Positions 1 to 7,318 of a DNA stretch of 64,000 bases are shown here, piece by piece. The stretch is from positions 1 through 64,000 of the forward strand of contig NZ_SRWZ01000004.1 of the NCBI RefSeq assembly GCF_004804355.1. Direction: 5' to 3'. Below the pieces are notes generated by a model. The model was given only the letters and a program-made list of their open reading frames with translations, was not told the origin of the DNA and searched no databases. Made by a program: the position numbers and the translations under genes. How positions within the stretch are numbered: the first letter of the stretch is position 1; each line of letters begins with the position of its first letter. The DNA comes from Cognatitamlana onchidii. Lineage in GTDB: Bacteria > Bacteroidota > Bacteroidia > Flavobacteriales > Flavobacteriaceae.

Positions 1-40
1 CTAAATTTACTTTCGGTTTAAAATTTATAAGGAATTGCTT

Positions 41-48
41 TATTTTTG
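41..48 (+). promoter_or_regulatory. Bacteroidetes -7 promoter box (leaderless start)
   Basis: TATTTTTG matches the Bacteroidetes -7 consensus TAnnTTTG. The ATG of the downstream prenyl synthase begins 5 nt after the last base of the box, about where transcription should begin, so the mRNA is probably leaderless. No clear -33 TTG is visible in the few upstream bases present. Confidence 0.6.
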
Positions 49-52
49 CGCG

Positions 53-1027
53 ATGCTTTCAATAGAAAAATACCAAAAGGAATTTATAGGATTCCTAGAA
101 AATTACGCCACTGCTAAAGAGCCCAGAAACCTTTATGAACCGATTACTTATATTCTTGGGTTAGGCGGTAAGCGGCTTCGTCCTGTTTTAACTTTAATGA
201 CGGCAGATATCTTTAATGCAAGTTATAAAACAGCCATGGATGCTGCCTTAAGTGTTGAGGTTTTTCATAATTTTTCGTTAGTACACGATGATATTATGGA
301 CGATGCACCTTTAAGAAGAGGACAAGCTACGGTTCATGAAAAATGGGATGTTAATACGGGTATTCTCTCTGGCGATGCCATGTTAATTATGGCTTATCAG
401 CTTTTTGAAAATTATGATGCACTCATCTTTCAAGAGTTGGCAAAGTTATTCAGTAAAACAGCGCTTGAAGTTTGTGAAGGCCAACAATATGACGTTGATT
501 TTGAAACCAGGAATGATGTAACCATTTCTGAGTATTTAAAAATGATTGAATATAAAACAGCGGTTTTAGTTGGAGCAGCCATGAAAATGGGTGCTATTGT
601 GGCTCGGGCTTCAGAACAAGACCAGAATAACATATATGAATTTGGTAAAAATTTAGGAATCGCATTTCAATTACAAGATGATTACCTAGATGCCTTTGGA
701 GATCCCAAAACATTTGGTAAACAAGTGGGGGGAGATATAATTGAAAACAAGAAAACCTTCTTATACCTGAAAGCATTGGAGTTTTTAAACGAAACCGATA
801 AGACCAAGTTAACTAATTTGTTTTCTACCAATCTAGATGATAATAGTGCTAAAATTGAACAGGTCAAAATATATTTTGAGCAATCAGGTTCTGCTTTGGC
901 TACAAAAGAAGCCATTCAACAATATACCAACAAGGCGTTCTCTGTTTTGGAAACTTTGAATGTTTCTGAAGATAAAAAAGAGTTGTTAAAAGCTTTTGGC
1001 CTTAGTTTAATGAATAGAACGGTTTAA
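53..1027 (+). CDS. Polyprenyl (isoprenyl) diphosphate synthase
   Basis: 324-aa trans-isoprenyl diphosphate synthase, condensing isopentenyl diphosphate onto allylic diphosphates in the cytosol. The first Asp-rich motif DDIMDDAPLRRG and the second DDYLDAFGD are both intact, as is the GGKRLRP substrate motif near the N terminus. The residue five before the first Asp is Phe, which in this family usually caps products at C15-C20, so a GGPP/FPP-type product (menaquinone or carotenoid precursors) is an inference. A TTG 18 bases upstream is in frame, but the promoter box lies across that stretch, so the ATG at 53 is chosen. The stop codon overlaps the next gene (TAATG), implying translational coupling. 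Confidence 0.93.
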   Translation: MLSIEKYQKEFIGFLENYATAKEPRNLYEPITYILGLGGKRLRPVLTLMTADIFNASYKTAMDAALSVEVFHNFSLVHDDIMDDAPLRRGQATVHEKWDVNTGILSGDAMLIMAYQLFENYDALIFQELAKLFSKTALEVCEGQQYDVDFETRNDVTISEYLKMIEYKTAVLVGAAMKMGAIVARASEQDQNNIYEFGKNLGIAFQLQDDYLDAFGDPKTFGKQVGGDIIENKKTFLYLKALEFLNETDKTKLTNLFSTNLDDNSAKIEQVKIYFEQSGSALATKEAIQQYTNKAFSVLETLNVSEDKKELLKAFGLSLMNRTV

Positions 1028-1377
1028 TGAAATTACCTAAAACGTTTAAAGGTTTAATAGAGCAAGCCAATCAACTAGATCTTTACCAGAAACTTATTGA
1101 ACAATTAAACAAGGATTTTAAGCTCGCGAATTTGGATTTAGAGTTTCATGAAGATGTGTTACCAGCGAGCTTAAAAGTACTGCTTCATGAAACCCTGTAT
1201 ATACTTATTCAAGAAAAATTTACAGAGTATTTGAACTTACTGTATATAATTGACGTTCCAGAAAATCAGGTAAAGTCTCTTAATGGGGACGCTATATTAA
1301 AATTATCTGAAGAGGTATCATTTCTTATTTTACTCAGAGAATGGCAAAAAGTTTGGTTTAAGAATAAATACGCTTAA
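1027..1377 (+). CDS. Conserved hypothetical protein coupled to prenyl synthase
   Basis: 116-aa soluble, largely alpha-helical protein with no signal peptide, no membrane segment and no motif I recognise. Its ATG shares a base with the stop codon of the prenyl synthase (TAATG), so the two are translated as a coupled pair. The last codons and stop codon form one side of a perfect 12-bp inverted repeat that probably acts as the terminator of the opposing scdA gene. Function unknown; the pairing suggests a role near isoprenoid synthesis but does not show one. Confidence 0.75.
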   Translation: MKLPKTFKGLIEQANQLDLYQKLIEQLNKDFKLANLDLEFHEDVLPASLKVLLHETLYILIQEKFTEYLNLLYIIDVPENQVKSLNGDAILKLSEEVSFLILLREWQKVWFKNKYA

Positions 1378-1384
1378 ACCAAAC
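1351..1384 (-). terminator. Intrinsic terminator of scdA, embedded in opposing CDS
   Basis: Perfect 12-bp inverted repeat GTTTGGTTTAAG / CTTAAACCAAAC with a 10-nt loop. Read on the minus strand the stem is followed directly by five T residues, the layout of a Rho-independent terminator 10 bases past the scdA stop. On the plus strand there is no T-run, so it works mainly for scdA. The stem covers the last codons and the stop of the plus-strand gene. Confidence 0.7.
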
Positions 1385-1393
1385 TATTTGAAA

Positions 1394-2119
1394 TTAAGAG
1401 TTTTTGGCCACACTATTTTCTAAAGCAATAGCTTTAGGATGCAAAATGTTATTTTCTAGATGCACATGCTGGTGCAGATCTTGTTCAAACTCTTCTAATT
1501 TTGCGTATAGGGCTCTAAAGGTATTACAGGCTCCTTCTGGCGGTGTATAATTATTTGATAATTGAGCAATGGTCTTAAATATATCTCCGGCAGATTCATG
1601 CTCTGTTTCCATCATATGAATGGGGTTATTTACGGTTTCAAATGGAGGTGTTTCAAGTTTAGTTCCTGATTTTTGAAGCGCTAAAAGCTTTTTTACATAA
1701 GGAAATAAAATGAGTTCTTCTTTTTTAAGGTGGGCCGCCAGTTCATTTGCTACCTCGGTAAACAAACTATTTATTTTAACCACTTCGCTGTAATGATGAC
1801 CATGAACCTTGGCAACTTTATTTGAGTATTGAAGGATTAGCGGAATAGATTCTTCTACATAGGTATGGTGAATGTTTACTATATGATCTAACAAGAAATC
1901 TAAACTCCAAGAGTTATAGTCATAGGCTTTTGGAGCATCGTCTACTTGTAGTAGTTCCGCTTTTAGTTGCTCGTAATTTTGGTTGTTCTTTTCGCATGCT
2001 TTTTCAATGGTTATACCACCACCACAACAAAAGTCGATGCCATATTTTTTAAAAACATGAGCTGTTTTAATATTGTTTGCCACGACCTGAGCAACTGTTT
2101 TATTTTCTAAAGTGTCCAT
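1394..2119 (-). CDS. scdA: Iron-sulfur cluster repair di-iron protein (RIC/ScdA/YtfE)
   Basis: 241-aa cytosolic protein of the RIC family, which repairs Fe-S clusters damaged by nitric oxide or peroxide using a hemerythrin-type di-iron centre. The N-terminal ScdA_N domain (about residues 1-60) shows the typical GIDFCCGGG motif with C31 and C32. The C-terminal hemerythrin-like domain holds conserved His/Glu motifs such as IHHTYVEE, HLKKEELILFPY, HMMETEHESAG and HVHLENNILHPKA. The gene sits beside the nitrous-oxide reductase island and has a promoter with an Fnr-type site, which fits induction under nitrosative conditions. Confidence 0.93.
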   Translation of the reverse strand: MDTLENKTVAQVVANNIKTAHVFKKYGIDFCCGGGITIEKACEKNNQNYEQLKAELLQVDDAPKAYDYNSWSLDFLLDHIVNIHHTYVEESIPLILQYSNKVAKVHGHHYSEVVKINSLFTEVANELAAHLKKEELILFPYVKKLLALQKSGTKLETPPFETVNNPIHMMETEHESAGDIFKTIAQLSNNYTPPEGACNTFRALYAKLEEFEQDLHQHVHLENNILHPKAIALENSVAKNS

Positions 2120-2159
2120 AATATAATTTAAGATAATTTTGTCTTTTATTGTTGTTTAA

Positions 2160-2202
2160 CAAAAGTATAGTCCACCTGTTTTAAAAAATATGACATTTGT
2201 TA
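2160..2202 (-). promoter_or_regulatory. scdA promoter with Fnr-type site
   Basis: The -7 box TACTTTTG is at 2167-2160 on the minus strand. Upstream lies TAAC-AAAT-GTCA (2202-2191), a degenerate Crp/Fnr-type TGAY-N4-RTCA site. Its centre is 36.5 bp from the last base of the box, i.e. about -41.5 from a start site 5 nt past the box, the class II activator position. The identical spacing at two other promoters in the island raises confidence. Confidence 0.6.
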
Positions 2203-2234
2203 GGATTTAGTTTTAGCTAAAAATTACGATTCTC

Positions 2235-4235
2235 TTAAAGAAATTTAATAGATGTATTGATGTAGAAGTTTCTACCTTGTCTAGGAATATTATTCCAATC
2301 AGCAAAAGTGGAATAATTCGTGTCTAAAATATTTTCAATCCCATATTTAAAAATAACGTTGGTCGTTTTAAAATAGACGATATTACCAAAATTTACGTTT
2401 AATATGGCATAAGCCGGTGTTTCGTTTTCTCCATAAAACGGACTGTATTTACTTTGATTGCCATTGCCCTCAAGCTGAAGCGCCGCATTAAATTTTGGTT
2501 TGTTGTAATTAACTTCTGCTAAATAAGAAAAAGGTTTTATAAGAGGTAGGTTTTTTTTATTGCTACCACTACCATGATTATAACCAATAGAACTATTAAA
2601 ACCTATAGTTTTAGTAAGTGCAATATTCGAGTTTAAATATATATTAAAAATATTGGCATAGTTTAAAGCGTCGTAAACTCGAACCCCATTCGCTCCAATG
2701 GTCATAGGGCTTATGGAAGGATTGATTTCCCCAATTATATAGTCTGAAATATGGAAAAAGGAAGTTTCAAGTCCTAAACTGAAAGTGTTAAATTTATGGT
2801 TGGTTCTGGCATTAAATTCTAAAGCTTTTTCGTTTTTTAGATTGGGGTTTCCTATATAATCATATCTATCAAAACTATTAAATAAGAAAAACCCATAGCC
2901 CTCACTAACAGAAGGAGCCCGCTCTCCATAACCCAATCCAATTGAGGCGTCAATATTTTGGTTTTTAAATCCATAATCTGCAGATACACTCTTTAAAAAC
3001 CGAGTTTGAGTATCTTGTAAATCTGGATAGAAAATTCTCAAACTGTTTAAACCAACCTCGTTGGCAATTCTATTTTTATGGTAGCCAAATCTTATGTTTG
3101 CTGATACGGTTTCACGCTCACTAATAGCAATACGATCTTTCACATAAATACCTGAGTAAAGTGTCCTAACATCGGGCCAGGTATACATAAACATATCAGG
3201 TTCGTTGGGGTTATTCGAAAACATGGTCATTTCAGCTAAAGAGCGGTTATAGTAACCATTTAAATTCGCCGAAATGTTATGGTTGTTTGCTTTTACTCTT
3301 GCTTTAGTATAAAAACCATAGGTGTCACTCCAACCCGGCATATCCATTCTTATAGGGACATCAGGTCGTTTACTATCGTCCATAATATGGGTTATAGTGT
3401 TCAAGTATAATTTGGTTTCTAAAGACTTTATAAATGTTGATTCGTTCTTGTAACGGTGGGACGCCGAGGCAATAAAAGCTTCTGCCAAAGACACATCCAT
3501 TGGTAAAGCAGGGTAACCAACATCTGTTGCTTTATCATAAATAATATTGGTTTCTAGAGTGTGGTTGTTTGAAAGTTTATAACCGCCCTGCAAGGAGATG
3601 TTATACTTTTGAAATTGAGAGTATCTAACCTCTTCATTACCCCCAGCTATATAGTTATCTGATTTTCTAAAAATACCATCTGTTGCTATGTAGAATTTGC
3701 TGCCAGAGTATTCAAAATCTAAACCTGCTATTCTATAATTACCATTTGTTTCATAACCTAAATCGGCATTTGTTTTTAATCCAGAACCATTAAATTTTGA
3801 CTGAGAAATTTGTAAATCGATACCGCCACCAATACAATGTCCGTTTTCGGTGCCTTCTTGTCCTGAGTTTATAGTTGCCTGTTCTAAGTTCGATACATCA
3901 ACGTATGAAGTTATGGGATCCATTTTATCTGTGCAGGCTCCAAATATTTGCATGCCATCAATAGTTACATTTAATCTATCGCTGGTCATATTGTTCATGG
4001 CAGGCTCCCAAGCGTAGTTTCCACGTTTTATCATGGTAACCTTATTAGATTTTTCTAAAAACACATCAATACTTGACAGTGTTTTTTCTTGCCTGTAATT
4101 ACTCAGTTTCCGCTCAGCCACAACTATAATCCTTTCCAGGTTAGTCGTGTCGCGTGCTACAAAAAGACTGTCTTGCTGTGCAAAAAGTACTTGCCCACCA
4201 ATCAAATAGAAACTAAAAATTATGAGATGCTTCAT
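2235..4235 (-). CDS. TonB-dependent outer-membrane copper receptor, OprC/NosA-like
   Basis: 666-aa TonB-dependent receptor with a signal peptide ending near QVLFAQ, a plug domain (about 35-145) and a 22-strand-type barrel ending in Phe-Leu. The plug holds GACTDKMDP, giving C101-x3-M105, and the barrel has THIMDD, giving H283-x-M285. This reproduces the CxxxM...HxM copper site of Pseudomonas OprC (C143, M147, H323, M325) with almost the same separation (182 versus 180 residues). OprC and P. stutzeri NosA import copper needed by N2O reductase, and this gene adjoins the nos genes. It lacks the N-terminal carboxypeptidase-like domain common in SusC-type receptors. It follows the Met-rich lipoprotein gene in the same direction. 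Confidence 0.88.
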   Translation of the reverse strand: MKHLIIFSFYLIGGQVLFAQQDSLFVARDTTNLERIIVVAERKLSNYRQEKTLSSIDVFLEKSNKVTMIKRGNYAWEPAMNNMTSDRLNVTIDGMQIFGACTDKMDPITSYVDVSNLEQATINSGQEGTENGHCIGGGIDLQISQSKFNGSGLKTNADLGYETNGNYRIAGLDFEYSGSKFYIATDGIFRKSDNYIAGGNEEVRYSQFQKYNISLQGGYKLSNNHTLETNIIYDKATDVGYPALPMDVSLAEAFIASASHRYKNESTFIKSLETKLYLNTITHIMDDSKRPDVPIRMDMPGWSDTYGFYTKARVKANNHNISANLNGYYNRSLAEMTMFSNNPNEPDMFMYTWPDVRTLYSGIYVKDRIAISERETVSANIRFGYHKNRIANEVGLNSLRIFYPDLQDTQTRFLKSVSADYGFKNQNIDASIGLGYGERAPSVSEGYGFFLFNSFDRYDYIGNPNLKNEKALEFNARTNHKFNTFSLGLETSFFHISDYIIGEINPSISPMTIGANGVRVYDALNYANIFNIYLNSNIALTKTIGFNSSIGYNHGSGSNKKNLPLIKPFSYLAEVNYNKPKFNAALQLEGNGNQSKYSPFYGENETPAYAILNVNFGNIVYFKTTNVIFKYGIENILDTNYSTFADWNNIPRQGRNFYINTSIKFL

Positions 4236-4271
4236 AAGAACCTGATTCTTAGCGATGATATTTTGATAATA

Positions 4272-4398
4272 GGTTGACTGAAAGGTGTTTGCAAAACGTC
4301 ATTACGAGAAACTTCAATTTCGAAGTAATCTCATAACTTAGTAAAACGATTTTAAAGATTCCTTCACGTTGTTCGGAATGACAACCTTTCAGTCAGCC
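4272..4398. repeat. Palindromic MITE/REP-like element
   Basis: About 127 bp with 14-bp terminal inverted repeats, GGTTGACTGAAAGG at 4272-4285 and its complement CCTTTCAGTCAGCC at 4385-4398 (one G-T mismatch). Inside is a second inverted pair, GTCATTACGAG (4298-4308) and TTCGGAATGAC (4372-4382), related to the GTCATTGCGAG-type dispersed palindromes found in many bacteria. It has no coding capacity and separates the Met-rich lipoprotein from the TonB receptor gene. Copy number elsewhere in the genome cannot be seen here. Confidence 0.65.
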
Positions 4399-4420
4399 TT
4401 TTCATAAGTTTAAGGGAATG

Positions 4421-5269
4421 CTAAAATTCCAATTCTAAATACAATGAGCTTTTTTCGTTTTGCTCAGTAATATCCTCTCCTTTTAAAAGTTCGTCTGCAG
4501 CGTTCATTAGTTTTAAGTTCAACACCCAATAGCCAGTCATGGTTAAGGACAAATCTGCATGATACATAGTGTCTATGGCATTAAAGCTTAAATCGGTGTT
4601 ATTCGGCGAACTATGATTCCCCATGCCTGGCATTCTTGGATCTAGTGCAATTTTAAAATTCTCAACAACCGGGAATGACATCATGTTTTCCATTTTGTAA
4701 AGCCCAACCATCATATCATTTATTCCAATGCTTGGTTTTATAGGTTCAATAAGTGCAACGATATAGCGTGTTTCGTCGGACCCCATGAAGCTTGTAACAT
4801 TTTGCTTTTCAGATTGCGTAACACTAATAGTGTCTTTAGCCGAGTACTCCTCACTGCCTATTGAATAATTAAAAGTCAAAGACCAACCAGAACCATCTGT
4901 ATTGGTCATTTGGTAAATTACAGAAGCTGTATATAAAGTTTTCTTGTTAGAAACTTTTGAGATGGTAGAGTGGGGACAAGAGTGTTGCATAGACGGCATC
5001 TGCATCATAGGCATCCAATTAATATTGGCGTTTTCAATGTAGCTGTCATCGCTATTATTTTTAATCCGAATGGTTACATTGTTGTATCCTGTTTTAAATG
5101 CGCCAGCTTCATTGTATAATTCAATGGTATGATTATCGTTGGCAATGGTTTTAATATTTACAAGGCCTTCAACTTCATTTATTTCTTCTGGAGTTTCAAC
5201 GTCTTCAGTCGAACAAGATATTGTGAATAATGTAATACACAGTAATGTGAAAATATATTTTAGTTTCAT
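4421..5269 (-). CDS. Met/His-rich lipoprotein, putative copper binding
   Basis: 282-aa lipoprotein: a hydrophobic leader ends in the lipobox FTISC with Cys19, so it should be anchored in the outer or inner membrane. Two regions of beta-rich sequence (about 35-135 and 160-275) resemble YtkA/FixH-like Ig folds. Both contain Met/His-rich loops, WMPMMQMPSMQHSCPHS (about residues 85-101) and a PRMPGMGNHSS loop, typical of Cu(I) handling in the periplasm. It lies between the small Cys-rich gene and the copper-type TonB receptor. Copper binding is inferred from composition and context. I do not recognise the family with certainty. Confidence 0.75.
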   Translation of the reverse strand: MKLKYIFTLLCITLFTISCSTEDVETPEEINEVEGLVNIKTIANDNHTIELYNEAGAFKTGYNNVTIRIKNNSDDSYIENANINWMPMMQMPSMQHSCPHSTISKVSNKKTLYTASVIYQMTNTDGSGWSLTFNYSIGSEEYSAKDTISVTQSEKQNVTSFMGSDETRYIVALIEPIKPSIGINDMMVGLYKMENMMSFPVVENFKIALDPRMPGMGNHSSPNNTDLSFNAIDTMYHADLSLTMTGYWVLNLKLMNAADELLKGEDITEQNEKSSLYLELEF

Positions 5270-5340
5270 TTTAATATTTTTTGTTAAATAGTATGTAGGG
5301 ATGCTTCGGGATACATTTCAAATGAGTCCGTAGCGGTATA

Positions 5341-5359
5341 GAAATCACATGATGATTTC
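5341..5359 (-). other. Intergenic hairpin in copper operon
   Basis: GAAATCA-CATGA-TGATTTC forms a 7-bp stem with 5-nt loop in the 114-bp spacer between the small Cys-rich gene and the Met-rich lipoprotein gene. There is no T-run after it on the minus strand, so it looks like a processing or stability element rather than a terminator. Confidence 0.35.
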
Positions 5360-5383
5360 GTTATTCTGACAATAAAAATTTAA

Positions 5384-5776
5384 CTAAAAAGAGGGGGGAG
5401 GTGTTTCAACCTCAAGTAAGGTTTTTGTAATCCGATTGGATGTATGTATAAGAATTTTTTTGGAGGAAATAATGTCATCTAGATTCTTGTTAATTACATC
5501 GTTTTTAACAAGGTAAAAAGTATCTAAGTAGGTTCGTTTGTTTTCTGGAGAAGGACTTTCTGTATTCGTGTCTGTGTTATTCTTTGCTAATTGCTTTTTT
5601 AAGTGGCATTTACCGTTACAGCCTTGTTGGTCCTCTTTTTGAATACAAAGCGTTTTAGCTATAAAATCTTGATTGATAACGAAGTCGCCAACAATAGCGA
5701 GTGTATTAATATTGTTAGCTAGCAAGATGCTAACCAATAGTAAAGAAGTGATTTTATATGCAATCCCCTTAATCAT
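5384..5776 (-). CDS. Small Cys-motif membrane/periplasmic protein of copper operon
   Basis: 130-aa protein with one N-terminal hydrophobic segment (about 8-30), then a soluble part. This part holds CIQKEDQQGCNGKCHLKKQL (C43, C52, C56 and H57), a potential metal site. Similar small proteins with a CNGKCHL core occur beside TonB receptors in Bacteroidetes as far as I recall, but no function is established. It is the first gene of a unit with the Met-rich lipoprotein and the OprC-like receptor. The promoter box ends 5 nt before the ATG, so the transcript appears leaderless. Confidence 0.7.
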   Translation of the reverse strand: MIKGIAYKITSLLLVSILLANNINTLAIVGDFVINQDFIAKTLCIQKEDQQGCNGKCHLKKQLAKNNTDTNTESPSPENKRTYLDTFYLVKNDVINKNLDDIISSKKILIHTSNRITKTLLEVETPPPSF

Positions 5777-5780
5777 GCCG

Positions 5781-5823
5781 CGAAGATAGTCTTTTTATGT
5801 TTTTTAAAAAATGATACATGTCA
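5781..5823 (-). promoter_or_regulatory. Copper-operon promoter with Fnr-type site
   Basis: TATCTTCG at 5788-5781 (minus strand) is a one-mismatch -7 box. TGAC-ATGT-ATCA (5823-5812) is a near-perfect Fnr/Dnr-type palindrome. Site centre (5817.5) to the last base of the box is 36.5 bp, the same as at the scdA and cytochrome c promoters. With a start 5 nt past the box, transcription begins at the A of the ATG and the site is centred at -41.5. Confidence 0.65.
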
Positions 5824-5835
5824 TTCTATTTAGTT

Positions 5836-6618
5836 TTAGAAATCTTTCTTCTTGGCTTTAAATATGATACGGGTAACAGGTAAAACCACCCATATGATGA
5901 GTGTTACAAACGAAATAATTAGACCAAAATTAGTACCAAAAAACTTTTTGAATATGGCTCCAGTATACCCCAGAAGTGCAGAAATGTCTAGTTTTAAAAG
6001 TATTAATGTTCTTGACAAATCAATGGGATTAAGCAAAGTACCCACCAACGATAGCTTATCTAACGGATATTCTTCAAATAGAATTAAGGACATTAAAAAC
6101 AAGCCGTCGTAAATAATGGCTAAAAATAGCCATAATAGGATGGCAAAGCCAAAACCTTTTATTTTGTTTACTTGCGAAAGAGCAATATTAAATGCCAGCG
6201 CTGTAAAAATAAAGGTTAAGAACGATTCTGTAATTAGAAGTAGTGAAAAGTCCCAAATTGCATTCGATTTAAACAAGCCATAGAAAACAAATGGAATACC
6301 TAAACCTAAAATTAAGCTTAACGATAATGATATGGCAACGCCCAAATACTGGCCTAAAAATATAGATGAGCGTTTTAAAGGTTGCGCCAATAATAATTCT
6401 GTAAATTCTTTTGAATTATAATAATACATTACTCCGAATATGGTACCTATTAGCGGAACCAAAACAATGATTACATTCATTAATGTAATTACTGCTTTTG
6501 ATAAATTGTTATTTAAAAACAACAATACAATTCCCAAGAGTAAATAAAACGCGAAATACACATAGCTCCAGCGGCTGCGCATTAAATCGTAAAAACTATA
6601 TTTTAATATTTTAAGCAT
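5836..6618 (-). CDS. nosY: NosY, ABC-2 permease for N2O reductase maturation
   Basis: 260-aa inner-membrane permease with about six transmembrane helices, the partner of the NosF ATPase. NosDFY supplies sulfur and/or copper for CuZ assembly of N2O reductase. The ATG at 6618 (MLKILKYSF) overlaps the end of nosF by 8 bases; a longer in-frame reading starting at 6654 lies deep inside nosF and is less likely. The region around residue 90 (LAQPLKRSSIFLGQYLG) is typical of ABC-2 permeases. Last gene of the cytochrome c-nos operon; an independent promoter for the next unit lies just beyond it. Confidence 0.9.
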   Translation of the reverse strand: MLKILKYSFYDLMRSRWSYVYFAFYLLLGIVLLFLNNNLSKAVITLMNVIIVLVPLIGTIFGVMYYYNSKEFTELLLAQPLKRSSIFLGQYLGVAISLSLSLILGLGIPFVFYGLFKSNAIWDFSLLLITESFLTFIFTALAFNIALSQVNKIKGFGFAILLWLFLAIIYDGLFLMSLILFEEYPLDKLSLVGTLLNPIDLSRTLILLKLDISALLGYTGAIFKKFFGTNFGLIISFVTLIIWVVLPVTRIIFKAKKKDF

Positions 6619-7318
6619 AATTTTCTTGTAAAATGGAAGCAATGGCATGCTCAAAATCTGGTTGATTGGTTTTAGATTTTAAGTTGCTTATGCTGCCTTT
6701 AAAATATATTTGACCTTCCAACAGAAACACAATTTCATCAGATACTTCTTCAACGAAACTCATGATGTGTGATGTAATTAGTATGGTTTTGCCTTTAATT
6801 TTTTCGGCTTGAATCAAGTCTTTTAGCCTTATAAGTGAAATTGGGTCGAGGCCTGTTGTAGGTTCGTCTAAAATAATAATTGGGCTATCAAACATAAAGG
6901 TTAAAACAATATTGACTTTTTGTTTGGTTCCACCCGACAAGTTTCCGAGTTTTTTATCTAAAAAAGGTTCTAGTTTAAAAAGTGCAATTAAGGATTGGTC
7001 TAAATCTGTTTTGCCCCTTAAATCCTTAATCATTTTGATGAGTTCCTTAACTTTTAAGTTGTTTGGGAAATTGGCAATTTGCGGTAAATAATCAATTTGA
7101 TATTTGTATTCTGAACTTTTATTTATGTTCTTTCCCAGAACTTCAATAGTCCCTTTGTTAGGAATTACCATTCCTAATATAGATTTTATTAAAGTGGTTT
7201 TGCCTGACCCGTTTGGACCAAGTACTGCAAAAATACCGCCGTTGACAATGCTTAGATCAACACCTTTTAAAACGTGGTTTTTTCCGAATTTTTTATGTAA
7301 ATCTTGAATGTTTACCAT
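6611..7318 (-). CDS. nosF: NosF, ABC transporter ATPase for N2O reductase maturation
   Basis: 235-aa ABC ATPase with Walker A GPNGSGKTT (about 34-42), signature LSGGTKQK (about 132-139), Walker B IIILDEPTTGLD and switch His in LITSHIMS. It powers the NosDFY complex at the inner membrane. It overlaps nosD by 7 bases upstream and nosY by 8 bases downstream, so the three are translationally coupled. Identification rests on the nosD and nosY neighbours, since the ATPase alone resembles many ABC-2 partners. Confidence 0.93.
   Translation of the reverse strand: MVNIQDLHKKFGKNHVLKGVDLSIVNGGIFAVLGPNGSGKTTLIKSILGMVIPNKGTIEVLGKNINKSSEYKYQIDYLPQIANFPNNLKVKELIKMIKDLRGKTDLDQSLIALFKLEPFLDKKLGNLSGGTKQKVNIVLTFMFDSPIIILDEPTTGLDPISLIRLKDLIQAEKIKGKTILITSHIMSFVEEVSDEIVFLLEGQIYFKGSISNLKSKTNQPDFEHAIASILQENYA

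Noticed and set aside
4236-4271. TGAT-ATTT-TGAT near 4253 as a fourth Fnr site
   Set aside because: The second half-site is a direct not inverted repeat, and no -7 box lies at the 36.5-bp spacing.
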